This document shows, one piece after another, positions 9,445 to 21,716 of a stretch of 64,000 bases of DNA (position 1 is the first letter of the stretch; each line of letters opens with the position of its first letter). The stretch covers positions 62,001-126,000 of the forward strand of contig NZ_JFZC01000089.1 in the NCBI RefSeq assembly GCF_000648615.1. The letters are read 5' to 3'. The translations under genes and the position numbers were made by a program. The notes beneath the pieces were generated by a model, which saw only the letters and a list, made by a program, of their open reading frames with translations, made no database searches and was not told where the DNA came from. This stretch comes from Sporolactobacillus terrae DSM 11697 (GTDB lineage: Bacteria > Bacillota > Bacilli > Bacillales > Sporolactobacillaceae).

Positions 9445-9505
9445 AAAATCCTCCTTTACTCCACACTAATTGATGTGCGCGGGTGAAAAAGGGGGATTTT
9501 TTATA
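9445..9505 (+). terminator. Terminator after ileS that embeds the next gene's ribosome site
   Basis: AAAATCCTCCTTT (about 9445-9457) pairs with AAAGGGGGATTTT (about 9488-9500, one G-T pair), and T residues follow. The 3' arm contains GGGGGA, the only Shine-Dalgarno candidate for the gene starting at 9509, so the stem could also limit translation of that gene from read-through transcripts. Confidence 0.65.
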
Positions 9506-9508
9506 GTG

Positions 9509-10177
9509 ATGTTTGGCTATCGAAGAATCAGAAAAAGACTTATGAAACGCAAATCCGAACTGGAGCACAAACTGCACAGTGATCAGGAGACAGCCGCTGA
9601 ACTCGGATCGGTTTCGGATATCGCTTCTGGAGAACTGTCACAGTACGACAATCATCCGGCAGAGTCGGCAACGCAGCTCTATGACCGGGAAAAGGATCTG
9701 GCATTTCACAAAATGGAACGGAATGAACTGGAAGAGATCAATCATGCACTGAAAAAAATCGAGAAGGGTATCTATGGGTACGATGAGAAAACCGGCGAAA
9801 GAATTCCCCGTGCACGATTAAATGCTTTCCCAACCGCACGTACACAGGTCAGTCATTCAGACCGTACACATCATAATCGGCTTCGTCCCGTGGAGGAATC
9901 GGTCATTGCAGATTTGGAAAAACAAGATGTGAACGATTTTCAGAGCAACCGTTTTAATGAAGAAAATGCATTTGATCTTGTTGCACAATTCAACGATCAA
10001 GAAGGCGTTTTTGAAGACGCACCATACAGTGATGATGAAGAAGGGATCGGTTTTGTCGAAGAATTTGAAGCATTCGCCGCAACAGATATCGGCGGATTTT
10101 CGGGTGATGATGAAATAACGGTTCTGAAAAATCATCATTATGACCATTGGGCTGCGGAGAATGAAGACAACGATTAG
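9509..10177 (+). CDS. DksA/TraR-like YteA-family sporulation protein
   Basis: A soluble protein of 222 residues. The N-terminal part is a long charged coiled coil with GELSQYDNHPAESATQLYDREKDLA, typical of the YteA subfamily of DksA/TraR proteins, followed by LKKIEKGIYGYDEKTGERIPRARLNAFPTA where the family normally has its zinc ribbon. The cysteines of that ribbon are absent. The C-terminal third is acidic with FVEEFEAFAATD, also YteA-like. It occupies the ylyA position between ileS and lspA. The start is ATG 9509 (or GTG 9506) after GGGGGA. Function is unknown; binding near the RNA polymerase secondary channel is a family inference. Confidence 0.75.
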   Translation: MFGYRRIRKRLMKRKSELEHKLHSDQETAAELGSVSDIASGELSQYDNHPAESATQLYDREKDLAFHKMERNELEEINHALKKIEKGIYGYDEKTGERIPRARLNAFPTARTQVSHSDRTHHNRLRPVEESVIADLEKQDVNDFQSNRFNEENAFDLVAQFNDQEGVFEDAPYSDDEEGIGFVEEFEAFAATDIGGFSGDDEITVLKNHHYDHWAAENEDND

Positions 10178-10184
10178 TGTGCTC

Positions 10185-10219
10185 TGTACAGCGGGCAGCT
10201 TCCAAGCCCGCTGTGTACA
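10185..10219 (+). terminator. Stem-loop after the YteA-like gene
   Basis: TGTACAGCGGGC (10185-10196) pairs with GCCCGCTGTGTACA (10206-10219) apart from a two-base bulge. No clear T run follows, so it may be a weak or processing hairpin rather than an efficient terminator. Confidence 0.5.
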
Positions 10220-10239
10220 TATCTCTTTAGTGATAATTA

Positions 10240-10248
10240 TGCTAAAAT
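10240..10248 (+). promoter_or_regulatory. Predicted extended -10 promoter of lspA
   Basis: TGCTAAAAT at 10240-10248 is an extended -10 element 45-53 bases before lspA. No convincing -35 was seen. Confidence 0.4.
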
Positions 10249-10292
10249 AAATTGGATTAACGCATACTTTCACGCAATGGAGGAATTCATTA

Positions 10293-10751
10293 ATGGTTTA
10301 TTATGCACTTGCGCTTATTATTTTGATTATTGACCAATGTTCAAAAGGGTTGGTTGTACATAATATGGCTCTGGGTCAAAGTATCACGATGATTCCCAAT
10401 TTTTTTTATTTGACTTCGATACGCAATAATGGTGCTGCCTGGAGTATTTTAGAAGGTCAATTTGTGTTCTTTTTCATCATCACCGCGGTTGTTTTAATCA
10501 TTGTCACTTATTACATGCAGAAACTTGGCAGAAAACAACCACTTTTGGGTACTTCATTAGGCTTGATCATTGGTGGGACACTTGGCAATTTCGTCGATCG
10601 ACTCTTCCGCGGTGAAGTTGTCGACTTTCTTCATTTTTATCTGATCCGTTATAACTTTCCTGTGTTTAACCTCGCAGACTCCGCGTTGTTTCTTGGGGTG
10701 ATCCTACTGATCATCTATCTTTTCCTTGATGGAAAGAAGGAGCGTCAATGA
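10293..10751 (+). CDS. lspA: Lipoprotein signal peptidase (signal peptidase II)
   Basis: Membrane aspartyl protease that removes signal peptides from diacylglyceryl prolipoproteins. The 152-residue protein has four hydrophobic spans and the family motifs NNGAAWS, NFVDRLFRGEVVDF and FNLADSAL, which include the two catalytic aspartates. The ATG follows GGAGGAA. It overlaps the next gene by four bases, so translation is probably coupled. Confidence 0.97.
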   Translation: MVYYALALIILIIDQCSKGLVVHNMALGQSITMIPNFFYLTSIRNNGAAWSILEGQFVFFFIITAVVLIIVTYYMQKLGRKQPLLGTSLGLIIGGTLGNFVDRLFRGEVVDFLHFYLIRYNFPVFNLADSALFLGVILLIIYLFLDGKKERQ

Positions 10752-11668
10752 AGGCGATGACTAACACCATTACAGTCGAAGATGAAGGGAAACGAATTGA
10801 CCGTTGGCTGAGCGGGAAGCTTGCCTCAGAATCGAGAAATCGGATCCAGCAATTAATTAAGAATGGTGACATTCGCGTGAATGGTTCACAAGTAAAAACC
10901 AGTTATAAGCTGCGTTTTAGTGATCAAGTCTTAATCCACCTGCCAGAGCCTGAACCCTTGGATGTCGCACCTGAGCAGATTCCGCTCGACATTGTTTTTG
11001 AGGATGGGTCAGTGATTGTGGTCAATAAGCCGAGAGGAATGGTGGTTCACCCGGCGCCGGGACATATGAGCGGCACGCTTGTCAATGCTTTACTTGCACA
11101 TTGCCAGGATCTTTCTGGGATTAATGGAATCTTGCGTCCGGGGATTGTTCATCGAATCGATCGGGAAACCTCGGGTCTGTTGATGGTCGCTAAAACGGAT
11201 CAAGCCCATCGCTCGCTAGCGAAACAGCTGAAAGATAAGTCAACAAAACGCAAATATCTGGCGATCGTTCACGGAAATCTTCCTCATGACGAAGGAATCA
11301 TTGATGCTCCGATTGGCCGCTCGGAAAAAGATCGAAAAAAAATGGCGGTCACTGAGAAGAACAGTAAACATGCAGTGACCCATTTTAAAGTTCTTGAACG
11401 ATTTTCGAATTATACATTTGTTGCGTGTAGGCTTGAAACGGGCCGCACACACCAGATTCGCGTTCATATGGCCTATATCGGTCACCCGCTTGCAGGAGAT
11501 CCGAAGTACGGACCGCGAAAAACGCTGCCGATCAACGGTCAAGCACTACACGCAGCAGAACTTGGTTTTATCCATCCGGTGACCCGCCAACAGATGCGCT
11601 TTTGCGCAGCGCTTCCGGACGATATGGCGCGTTTGTTGGAAGAGTTGCGCAGCGGGCGTTATTCATAG
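10748..11668 (+). CDS. ylyB: RluD-family 23S rRNA pseudouridine synthase (YlyB)
   Basis: Pseudouridine synthase of the RluA/RluD family, probably modifying helix 69-type positions of 23S rRNA by analogy. It has an N-terminal S4 domain (residues about 12-75, KRIDRWLSGKLA..SRNRIQQLIKNG) and a catalytic domain with the HRIDRETSG motif (Asp about residue 138). ETGRTHQIRVHMAYIGHPL.GDPKYG completes the signature. The length of 306 residues is typical. The start is the ATG in the ATGA overlap with lspA. It stands just before the pyr operon as in B. subtilis. Confidence 0.94.
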   Translation: MKAMTNTITVEDEGKRIDRWLSGKLASESRNRIQQLIKNGDIRVNGSQVKTSYKLRFSDQVLIHLPEPEPLDVAPEQIPLDIVFEDGSVIVVNKPRGMVVHPAPGHMSGTLVNALLAHCQDLSGINGILRPGIVHRIDRETSGLLMVAKTDQAHRSLAKQLKDKSTKRKYLAIVHGNLPHDEGIIDAPIGRSEKDRKKMAVTEKNSKHAVTHFKVLERFSNYTFVACRLETGRTHQIRVHMAYIGHPLAGDPKYGPRKTLPINGQALHAAELGFIHPVTRQQMRFCAALPDDMARLLEELRSGRYS

Positions 11669-11688
11669 AAAAAGAATTATTTTTTACG

Positions 11689-11717
11689 TTGACAAATTGT
11701 AGCGGTTTTGCGATACT
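11689..11717 (+). promoter_or_regulatory. Sigma-A promoter of the pyr operon
   Basis: TTGACA at 11689-11694 and GATACT at 11712-11717 with a 17-base spacer, directly after the ylyB gene and upstream of the first PyrR attenuator. Confidence 0.85.
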
Positions 11718-11756
11718 ATTCGTAGCCTAAATGAATTGAATGAATTCCTTTTAAAT

Positions 11757-11841
11757 TTAGTCCAGAGAGACTAAGAAAGGTGATGTTTGTCAATGATTGA
11801 CAACACTGCGGTCTCTTGCTCGAAACAGCAAGACTTTTTTT
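11757..11841 (+). promoter_or_regulatory. PyrR-dependent attenuator 1 (pyrR leader)
   Basis: The PyrR-binding loop TTTAGTCCAGAGAGACTAAG (about 11757-11776) carries the conserved AGTCCAGAGAG core of PyrR anti-antiterminators. The terminator stem GTCTCTTGCT/AGCAAGAC (about 11811-11833) with eight T follows. With UMP, PyrR should bind and favour termination before pyrR. Confidence 0.88.
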
Positions 11842-11905
11842 ATGCTGTCAGAGGCAAAAAATGGAAAAGTGATCCGCTAAGAAATCGCAAACAATTGGCA
11901 GGTGA

Positions 11906-12451
<546 letters not shown>

Positions 12452-12484
12452 AGAGATCCATGGAAGCACATCGAACACCTTTTA

Positions 12485-12581
12485 AAAGGCAGTCCCGTGA
12501 GACTGACAAAGAGTGGCTTGAGCGAACGATACGGCTTATTTGCAAAACCTCTTTGTCGAAAAATGACAAAGAGGTTTTTTT
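12485..12581 (+). promoter_or_regulatory. PyrR-dependent attenuator 2 (before pyrB)
   Basis: A second PyrR-binding loop, AAGGCAGTCCCGTGAGACTG (about 12485-12504). It is followed by a 10-bp terminator stem CCTCTTTGTC/GACAAAGAGG (12548-12557 and 12565-12574) and seven T. It controls pyrB and the rest of the operon. B. subtilis has three such units; here only two exist, because pyrP is absent. Confidence 0.9.
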
Positions 12582-12604
12582 GTACGATAAGAAAGGAAAA
12601 GGCT

Positions 12605-12703
12605 ATGGATTACAGTATAAGGGCAACTGAGGCTTCGCCGAGGTTTCTTTATAGGGGAAAACGGCACATGGTTGCATGTGTTAAGAAGCAGAATAACGCT
12701 TAG
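12605..12703 (+). CDS. Possible 32-residue leader peptide before pyrB
   Basis: A 32-codon frame with an ATG eight bases after GAAAGG. It lies between the second attenuator and pyrB and ends 14 bases before the pyrB start. The product is basic (MDYSIRATEASPRFLYRGKR start) and resembles nothing I recognise. It may be a chance frame in the untranslated leader, or a remnant of sequence left when pyrP was lost. Confidence 0.2.
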   Translation: MDYSIRATEASPRFLYRGKRHMVACVKKQNNA

Positions 12704-12717
12704 AGGGGGATTTTCAA

Positions 12718-13641
12718 ATGGCTCATTTACTTCGCTTGAATGATCTATCGGTAGAAGAAATCCATTCACTATTGGACCGTGCAGAGCAAATCAATGCCAT
12801 GAGTGATGAAGGATGGCTTGAACCAAACCATACATTAGTTGCTAATCTGTTTTACGAACCGAGTACGCGTACGCGCTTCAGCTTTGAAACGGCTGAACGA
12901 CGTCTTGGCTTCCAAGTCCTTAATTTCAGCAGTAAAACGTCAAGTGCACAAAAAGGCGAGAGCCTTTACGACACGGTTCGGACGATGGAATCACTCGGTG
13001 CAAAAGCCGTAGTCATTCGCCATCAGCAGGAGGCATACTACGAGCAGCTTAGAACGATTAATATTCCGATTCTAAATGCTGGAGACGGTACAGGAAATCA
13101 TCCGACTCAAGCCTTGCTGGATTTACTGACTCTGCGCGAAGCGTTCACTCACTTAAAAGGACGGACAGTCGCGATCATTGGTGACCTGCGCTACAGCAGA
13201 GTTGCAAATGCTGATGCCGAGGTGCTGCAACGCTTCGGCTGCCGCGTCCTGCTTTCCGGCCCAAAAGAATGGAGCAATTCTGCGCTGCCCGGAACCTATG
13301 TGACGGTCGATCAAGCGGTTGAGGAAGCTGATGCGGTGATCATGCTTCGTATACAACACGAGCGTCACCAACACACCATGAAGATGAGCAAAGAACAATA
13401 CCACGCGCGTTACGGACTCACGCAAGACCGTGCACTGCGAATGAAACCGGACAGTATTATTATGCATCCGGGACCGATCAACCGTGGCGTAGAGATGGAT
13501 GATGCACTGGTTGAATGCAGCCGCTCCCGATACTTTAAGCAGATTCGAAACGGTGTATCCGCGCGTATGGCTGCGTTAGAGTGGACGCTCAACAGCACTG
13601 CTACTTCACGGCATGCTGAACGCGTCCCTGAAATGCTTTAA
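12718..13641 (+). CDS. pyrB: Aspartate carbamoyltransferase catalytic chain
   Basis: Second step of UMP synthesis: carbamoyl phosphate plus aspartate to carbamoyl aspartate. The carbamoyl-phosphate motif STRTRFSFE begins at residue 49, and HPTQALLDLLTL and the C-terminal MHPGPINRGVE are present. It has 307 residues, like B. subtilis (304). The ATG follows AGAGGGGGA. No regulatory pyrI chain is present. The next enzyme in the pathway, dihydroorotase (pyrC), is missing from the usual place right after it. Confidence 0.98.
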   Translation: MAHLLRLNDLSVEEIHSLLDRAEQINAMSDEGWLEPNHTLVANLFYEPSTRTRFSFETAERRLGFQVLNFSSKTSSAQKGESLYDTVRTMESLGAKAVVIRHQQEAYYEQLRTINIPILNAGDGTGNHPTQALLDLLTLREAFTHLKGRTVAIIGDLRYSRVANADAEVLQRFGCRVLLSGPKEWSNSALPGTYVTVDQAVEEADAVIMLRIQHERHQHTMKMSKEQYHARYGLTQDRALRMKPDSIIMHPGPINRGVEMDDALVECSRSRYFKQIRNGVSARMAALEWTLNSTATSRHAERVPEML

Positions 13642-13695
13642 GTGGTCATTGAAACAAAGACCTCTGAGTTCGTTATTCGAAAGGAGTACAATTCA

Positions 13696-14787
13696 TTGAA
13701 AAGACAGTTGGTTTTGGAAAATGGTGCATCATTTATCGGTGAAGGATTTGGAAGCAGCTCTGAAATGAAAGGCGAAGTCGTCTTTAATACAGGAATGACC
13801 GGTTATCAGGAATTAATTACTGATCCGTCTTACTGTGGTCAGATTGTGACCATGACCTATCCGCTCATCGGCAACTACGGGATTAATCGCTCAGATAACG
13901 AATCAGCACGACCAAGCATCTCAGGGCTTATTGTAAAGGAAGTATCAAAGACGCCTTCTCATTGGCAAAAGGAAAAATCATTGAGCGAGTGGCTGGATGA
14001 GTATGATGTTCCAGGCATTGAGGGAATTGATACAAGAAAATTAACCAAGATCATTCGCGAGCATGGTACATTACGCGGAAAAATTGTCTCTGCGGATGCA
14101 GATCCGTCAGCCGTAGCAGAACAATTGAAAAAATGGCCGCTCCCGACCGATCAAATCAGTCGTGTATCAACAAAATCAGCATACGTGGCACCTGGGTCAG
14201 GTGCACGGGTCGTTCTCGTTGATTTTGGCGCAAAACAAGGGATCCTTCGCGAGTGTATCAAGCGTAATCTTGATGTGGTCATTGTTCCTTATCAAACCTC
14301 AGCTCACGATATTCTTAAGTTAAATCCTGACGGTGTGCTTTTAAGCAACGGACCTGGAGATCCTAAGGAAGTTCCCGAAGCGATTGATACTGTTCATGAA
14401 CTACTCGGGAAAGTCCCGCTTTTTGGAATCTGTCTCGGTCATCAGCTGTTTGCACTAGCCTCGGGTGCAAACACAGTGAAAATGCGTTTTGGACATCGCG
14501 GTGTCAATCATCCGGTTAAGAATCTTCGATCTGGAAAATTTGTGATCACCTCACAAAATCACGGATTCACCGTAGAACCTGAATCTCTTGTCGGCACTGA
14601 TTTGGAAATTACCCATCGCGCCATCAATGACGGTACGATTGAAGGACTTCGCCACACAAAATATCCGGCATTCAGCGTCCAGTACCATCCAGAAGCATCG
14701 CCAGGGCCGGACGACAGCCAAGACCTATTTGATGAATTTCTCAGCATGATCGAATCGAACAAGAAAGAGGGTGCTTCGCTTGCCTAA
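13696..14787 (+). CDS. carA: Carbamoyl-phosphate synthase, glutaminase small subunit
   Basis: Supplies ammonia from glutamine to CarB. It has the N-terminal small-subunit domain ([22 protein letters not shown]) and a class I amidotransferase domain with GICLGHQL (nucleophile Cys246) and the HPEASPGP His/Glu. It has 363 residues, against 364 for B. subtilis PyrAA. TTG 13696 is chosen because AAGGAG lies nine bases upstream; the frame stays open from 13642 with no other good start. It overlaps carB by eight bases. Confidence 0.97.
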   Translation: MKRQLVLENGASFIGEGFGSSSEMKGEVVFNTGMTGYQELITDPSYCGQIVTMTYPLIGNYGINRSDNESARPSISGLIVKEVSKTPSHWQKEKSLSEWLDEYDVPGIEGIDTRKLTKIIREHGTLRGKIVSADADPSAVAEQLKKWPLPTDQISRVSTKSAYVAPGSGARVVLVDFGAKQGILRECIKRNLDVVIVPYQTSAHDILKLNPDGVLLSNGPGDPKEVPEAIDTVHELLGKVPLFGICLGHQLFALASGANTVKMRFGHRGVNHPVKNLRSGKFVITSQNHGFTVEPESLVGTDLEITHRAINDGTIEGLRHTKYPAFSVQYHPEASPGPDDSQDLFDEFLSMIESNKKEGASLA

Positions 14788-17700
14788 GCGTACAGATATA
14801 AAAAAAGTACTGGTCATTGGGTCCGGGCCGATTATCATCGGACAAGCTGCAGAATTTGATTATTCAGGAACACAAGCGTGTCAATCATTAAGAGAAGAAG
14901 GCTTTGAAGTTGTTCTCGTCAATTCGAATCCAGCGACGATTATGACGGATACTGACATCGCTGACCGTGTCTACATTGAACCGCTGACGGTTGAATTTGT
15001 AAGTAAAATTATTCGGAAAGAACACCCGGATGGACTGCTAGCCACATTAGGCGGCCAAACCGGATTAAATCTTGCCGTTCAGCTGCATCAAACCGGTATC
15101 CTAGATGAACTGCATGTCCAACTGCTTGGTACCAATCTCGAAAGCATCGAACAGGCGGAGGATCGCGAGAAATTCCGCAATCTGATGATTGCGCTTGGTG
15201 AACCGGTTCCGCCAAGTGAGATTGTTACGAGCCTTGAAGAAGCACGGACTTTCGTTGAGAAGGTGAAGCTTCCGGTGATCATCCGCCCGGCATTTACACT
15301 AGGCGGTACAGGCGGCGGAATTGCGACAACCGATGAAGAACTCAATACGATTGCAGAAAATGGATTAAAGCTGAGCCCGGTTCATCAAGTCTTAATTGAG
15401 AAGAGCATTGCCGGTTACAAAGAAATCGAATTTGAAGTGATGCGGGATGCAAATGACGGCGCAATAGCCGTCTGCCACATGGAAAATATTGATCCTGTAG
15501 GGATTCATACGGGGGATTCGATCGTTACTGCGCCTTGCCAGACATTGAGCGATCGCGATTTGCAGCACTTAAGAAGTGTATCGCTAAAGATTGTGCGTGC
15601 TTTGAAAATCGAAGGCGGGTGCAATGTACAGCTTGCTCAAGATCCCAGCAGCGACCGCTATTACATTATTGAAGTCAATCCACGCGTCAGCCGTTCTTCG
15701 GCACTCGCTTCTAAAGCGACAGGGTACCCGATCGCCAAAGTCGCAGCAAAAATTGCCGCCGGCTATCATCTCGACGAAATCAAGAATGCGGTGACCGGAA
15801 CGACCTATGCGAGCTTCGAACCAACCTTGGATTATGTTGTGACCAAAATTCCGCGTTGGCCATTTGATAAATTTGATGATGCAAAACGAACCCTCGGTAC
15901 ACAGATGAAAGCGACCGGTGAAGTGCTTGCCATGGGGCGCAACTTTGAAGAATCGATTTTAAAAGCGGTCCGTTCACTTGAAAACGGTACGCTACATCTG
16001 GAACTGAAAGAAACCGACGAAATGAGCATGGAAGACTTGTTCAATATCATCAAGAAAAAAGATGATCGCAGACTGTTTCTCATTGCAGAAGCATTGAGGC
16101 GCGGTGCCGATATTGAAGAAATTTGGGCATGCACGCATATTGATCGCTTCTTCCTCAGCAAAATCGCCAACATCGTCGCGCTTGAAGGGCAGCTTAAAGA
16201 AGCTCCTTATGATGAACGAGTGCTGCGTCTGGCAAAAGAACACGGTTTTTCCGATTGGAAAATCGCTCAGTGCTGGAAAGCAACGGAAACAGCGATTACA
16301 AAGTGGCGTAAAGAACACCGCATTATTCCTGTATACAAGATGGTGGATACTTGTGCCGGCGAATTTGAGTCGGAAACCCCTTATTATTACAGCAGCTACG
16401 AAGATGAAAACGAATCGCTTGTTTCGAAAAGGGAAAGTGTGATTGTGCTCGGCTCGGGACCGATTCGGATTGGGCAAGGAGTCGAGTTTGATTACGCGAC
16501 GGTGCATGCGGTCTGGGCAATTAAAGAACAAGGCTACGAAGCAATTATGATCAACAACAATCCGGAAACCGTTTCGACCGACTTCAGTGTTTCCGATAAA
16601 CTGTACGTTGAACCACTGACCCTTGAAGATGTCATGAACGTGATCGATTTGGAAAAACCGAAGGGCGTCGTTGTCCAATTCGGCGGCCAGACGGCCATCA
16701 ATCTTGCATCAGGTTTAGCAGCCAATGGTGTAAAGATTCTTGGAACGACCTTAGATGCGATGGATCAGGCTGAAGACCGTGATCGATTTGAACAATTACT
16801 GCTTAAGCTGAATGTCGATCATCCTGCCGGAGATACGGCATTTTCCACAGAAGAAGCGGTAAAAATCGCTAATAAGCTCGACTACCCGGTACTGGTGCGT
16901 CCTTCTTATGTGCTGGGTGGCCGCGCGATGGAAATCGTTTATAACGAAACCTCGCTTAAGCATTATATGGATCATGCCGTTTTGATAAATCCGGATCATC
17001 CGGTACTGGTTGACCGCTATCTTGTTGGCACAGAAATAGAGCTTGATGCATTGTCGGATGGTGAGAACGTCTATATCCCCGGCATCATGGAACATATCGA
17101 ACGTGCCGGTGTACACTCCGGAGACTCGATTGCCGTTTATCCGACGCAAACATTGAGTGAGGCTGTGAAGCAAGAAGTCATCGATACAGCGATTAAAATC
17201 GCACGCGGCTTAAAGGTTGTCGGTATGCTGAACATACAGTTTGTCATTCACAAAGCGCATGTGTATGTCATTGAAGTGAATCCGCGTGCCAGCCGTACCG
17301 TCCCATTCTTAAGCAAAATTACCGGAGTACCAATGGCCAAGGTGGCGACCAAACTGATTCTCGGCGAAACGCTGAAGTCGCTTGGCTATAAGACGGGGAT
17401 TCATCCGCAACCGCAGCGGGGCGTGTTTGTAAAAGTACCGGTATTCTCTTTTGCAAAATTGCGCAGGGTTGATGTGACGCTCGGTCCTGAAATGAAGTCA
17501 ACCGGTGAAGTAATGGGTCAGGACGTAACTCTCGAAAAAGCATTGTACAAAGGATTGCTGGCCAGCGGAATGACGATTCCGTCGCATGGATCGGTGTTGT
17601 TTACGATTGCCGACAAAGATAAAGAAGAAGCGTTGGCGTTGGTTAAACGCTTCTATGATATTGGTTACAACATCTTGGCAACGGAAGGCACCGCTGCTCT

Positions 17701-18015
17701 GATTTCTGAACGGCATCTACCGGTGACCGCTGTCAATAAAATTGGCGGGGAAGCGCCGAATCTGCTGGACGTCATCCGCCATGGCGGTGCGCAATTTGTC
17801 GTGAACACCTTGACGCGCGGCTCGCGTCCGGCGCGGGACGGATTCCGAATCCGGCGCGAGTCTGTTGAAAACGGTGTGGTTTGTCTTACGTCGCTGGATA
17901 CAACCGAGGCTCTGCTGACGGTTCTTGAATCGCTCGCGTTTCAAACCGAGTGTATGCCGCAGATGGAAGACCATACGGCATCGAAGAGAATCGAACAAAA
18001 AGCGGGTGTCGGCGA

Positions 18016-18019
<4 letters not shown>
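14780..18019 (+). CDS. carB: Carbamoyl-phosphate synthase, large subunit
   Basis: Makes carbamoyl phosphate from bicarbonate, ammonia and two ATP. The protein is 1079 residues with the usual internal duplication: two ATP-grasp halves, each opening with an IGSGPI.IGQ-type motif (near residues 10 and 558), and a C-terminal MGS-like regulatory domain (from about residue 935, [12 protein letters not shown]). The start is TTG 14780 with AAGAGG nine bases before; this matches the family N-terminus PKRTDI. Because the pyr operon encodes it, UMP/PRPP control is expected. Confidence 0.98.
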
Positions 18020-20412
<2,393 letters not shown>

Positions 20413-20431
<19 letters not shown>

Positions 20432-21057
20432 TTGCACAAGATCTTTTGAAAATAAACGCTGTCGTCTTGAGTCCGGACGATCCATTTACATGGGCATCCG
20501 GCATCAAATCCCCGGTTTATTGCGACAATCGATTAACACTGGCTTACCCAGACGTTCGCGGCGATGTGATCGATGCATTTGTGGCACTCATTAAAGAGAA
20601 TTATCCGGATGCAGAAGTGATTGCCGGAACAGCAACGGCAGGAATCCCGCATGCGGCACTGATTGCTGAAAAAATGAATCTGCCGATGGCTTATATTCGT
20701 TCTTCAGCAAAATCACATGGCCGTAAGAAACAAATCGAAGGAATCATTAATCCGGGACAGAAAGTCGTTGTCATTGATGATCTGATTTCAACCGGCGGAA
20801 GTGTATTAACCGCAGTTCAAGCGGTTGAAGCAGCGGAAGCAGAAGTGCTTGGCGTTGCCGCTATTTTTACATATCAATTACCGCAAGCAACCATTAATTT
20901 TGAAAATGAGGACGTAGCATTAAATACACTTACCGATTTTGATACGTTGATTCATCTGGCTGAGGAACAGGGCAAGATCAGCGGTGCACAGCTTGAACAG
21001 CTTAAACTGTGGTATGCGGATCCAACATCAGAAGATTGGCGCACGCAAAAGAAATAA
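20413..21057 (+). CDS. pyrE: Orotate phosphoribosyltransferase
   Basis: Makes OMP from orotate and PRPP. It has 214 residues with FTWASGIKSPVYCDNR near the N-terminus, the loop Lys-rich SHGRKKQIEG and the PRPP motif VVVIDDLISTGGSV. ATG 20413 follows TGGAGGA; this is the last gene of the pyr operon. A strong terminator lies 34 bases beyond. Confidence 0.97.
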
Positions 21058-21091
21058 TATAAGTTAATGAAACATAATCATTTAGGAAAAG

Positions 21092-21133
21092 GTGTCTCTA
21101 AAGTCCGTTTTTGACTTTGAGACACTTTTTTTT
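21092..21133 (+). terminator. Terminator of the pyr operon
   Basis: GTGTCTCTAAAGTC (21092-21105) pairs with GACTTTGAGACAC (21113-21125, one bulged T), followed by nine T. Confidence 0.92.
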
Positions 21134-21716
21134 ACAAGGAAAGAAAATTTAGGTTGTGCCTTGCTGGTATGATGATCAGTCATATAAGGTGCTAATTCCC
21201 GGTTCGTACTGTACGGTTGGGCGATCAGTTAAGCGCCCAATCTGAGAAATAGACGGAAAAATTCCGCTTATCGAATCGAAAAACGTGAAAATGGAGGGTT
21301 TTTCTGTGCATAAGCGGAAAAATTACCCTTATGTACCTGTGAAACAAGTGCCAGGATACAAATAACCGGAAAATCTCCGCTTATTTACTCTCGCCAGATT
21401 TAATTAAAGACTCATAAGACGGACGAACACTATTTTGCGCCTCGATTCTGTTCCAGGTAACGAAAGAATGTGATTTCTGATCAGGCAAAAGACAGTGCAT
21501 CAAACGCGCAGCCGAAGTGTCCATTTAAGCACAAGGTTGATGATTCAAAGCCGCATTTGGAGTAAGCGAACCACCCATTCGCTCGGGTGGTTTTGAATGA
21601 CGTGCGGATTGATGCGTGACCGCGCATCAAAATATGCGGACTTATCGATAAAGTATGCGGGTTTTCCTCGTGAAAAATAGATTACAATAAAAGAAAAAGA
21701 ACGGAAGGTACTGATA
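21134..21716 (+). other. Gene-free stretch between the pyr operon and the accessory islet
   Basis: No convincing gene is seen here on either strand. It holds the repeat group at 21253-21384. A terminator-like hairpin AACCACCC/GGGTGGTT ending in TTTT lies at about 21569-21594, with no obvious gene before it. TATGCGG occurs twice near 21633 and 21654. A TACAAT hexamer near 21683 could be the -10 of the following broken gene. Confidence 0.5.
21253..21384 (+). repeat. Three degenerate copies of a CGGAAAA..CCGCTTAT palindromic repeat
   Basis: Copies at 21253-21271 (ACGGAAAAATTCCGCTTAT form), 21311-21332 (TAAGCGGAAAAATTACCCTTAT form) and 21362-21384 (ATAACCGGAAAATCTCCGCTTAT form). Each can form a small GCGGAAA/TTCCGC-type hairpin flanked by ATAAG/CTTAT. 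The form resembles dispersed intergenic repeats known from other Bacillales genomes; that link is from memory, not a search. Confidence 0.6.

Noticed and set aside
12497-12703. Longer version of the pre-pyrB frame starting inside attenuator 2
   Set aside because: Its GTG lies within the PyrR loop and it would be translated through the terminator stem; only the shorter form is listed, at low confidence.
13642-13695. N-terminal extension of carA or a pyrC remnant
   Set aside because: The stretch has no good ribosome site, no dihydroorotase motif and exceeds the family N-terminus; TTG 13696 with AAGGAG is better.
15992-16678. A 228-codon minus-strand frame inside carB
   Set aside because: The composition is Phe-, Asn- and His-rich, as expected for the antisense of a highly conserved coding sequence; there is no start context and no family resemblance.
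21253-21384. Possible CRISPR array
   Set aside because: Only three degenerate units with unequal spacing and imperfect palindromes, and no cas genes; it is not a CRISPR array.
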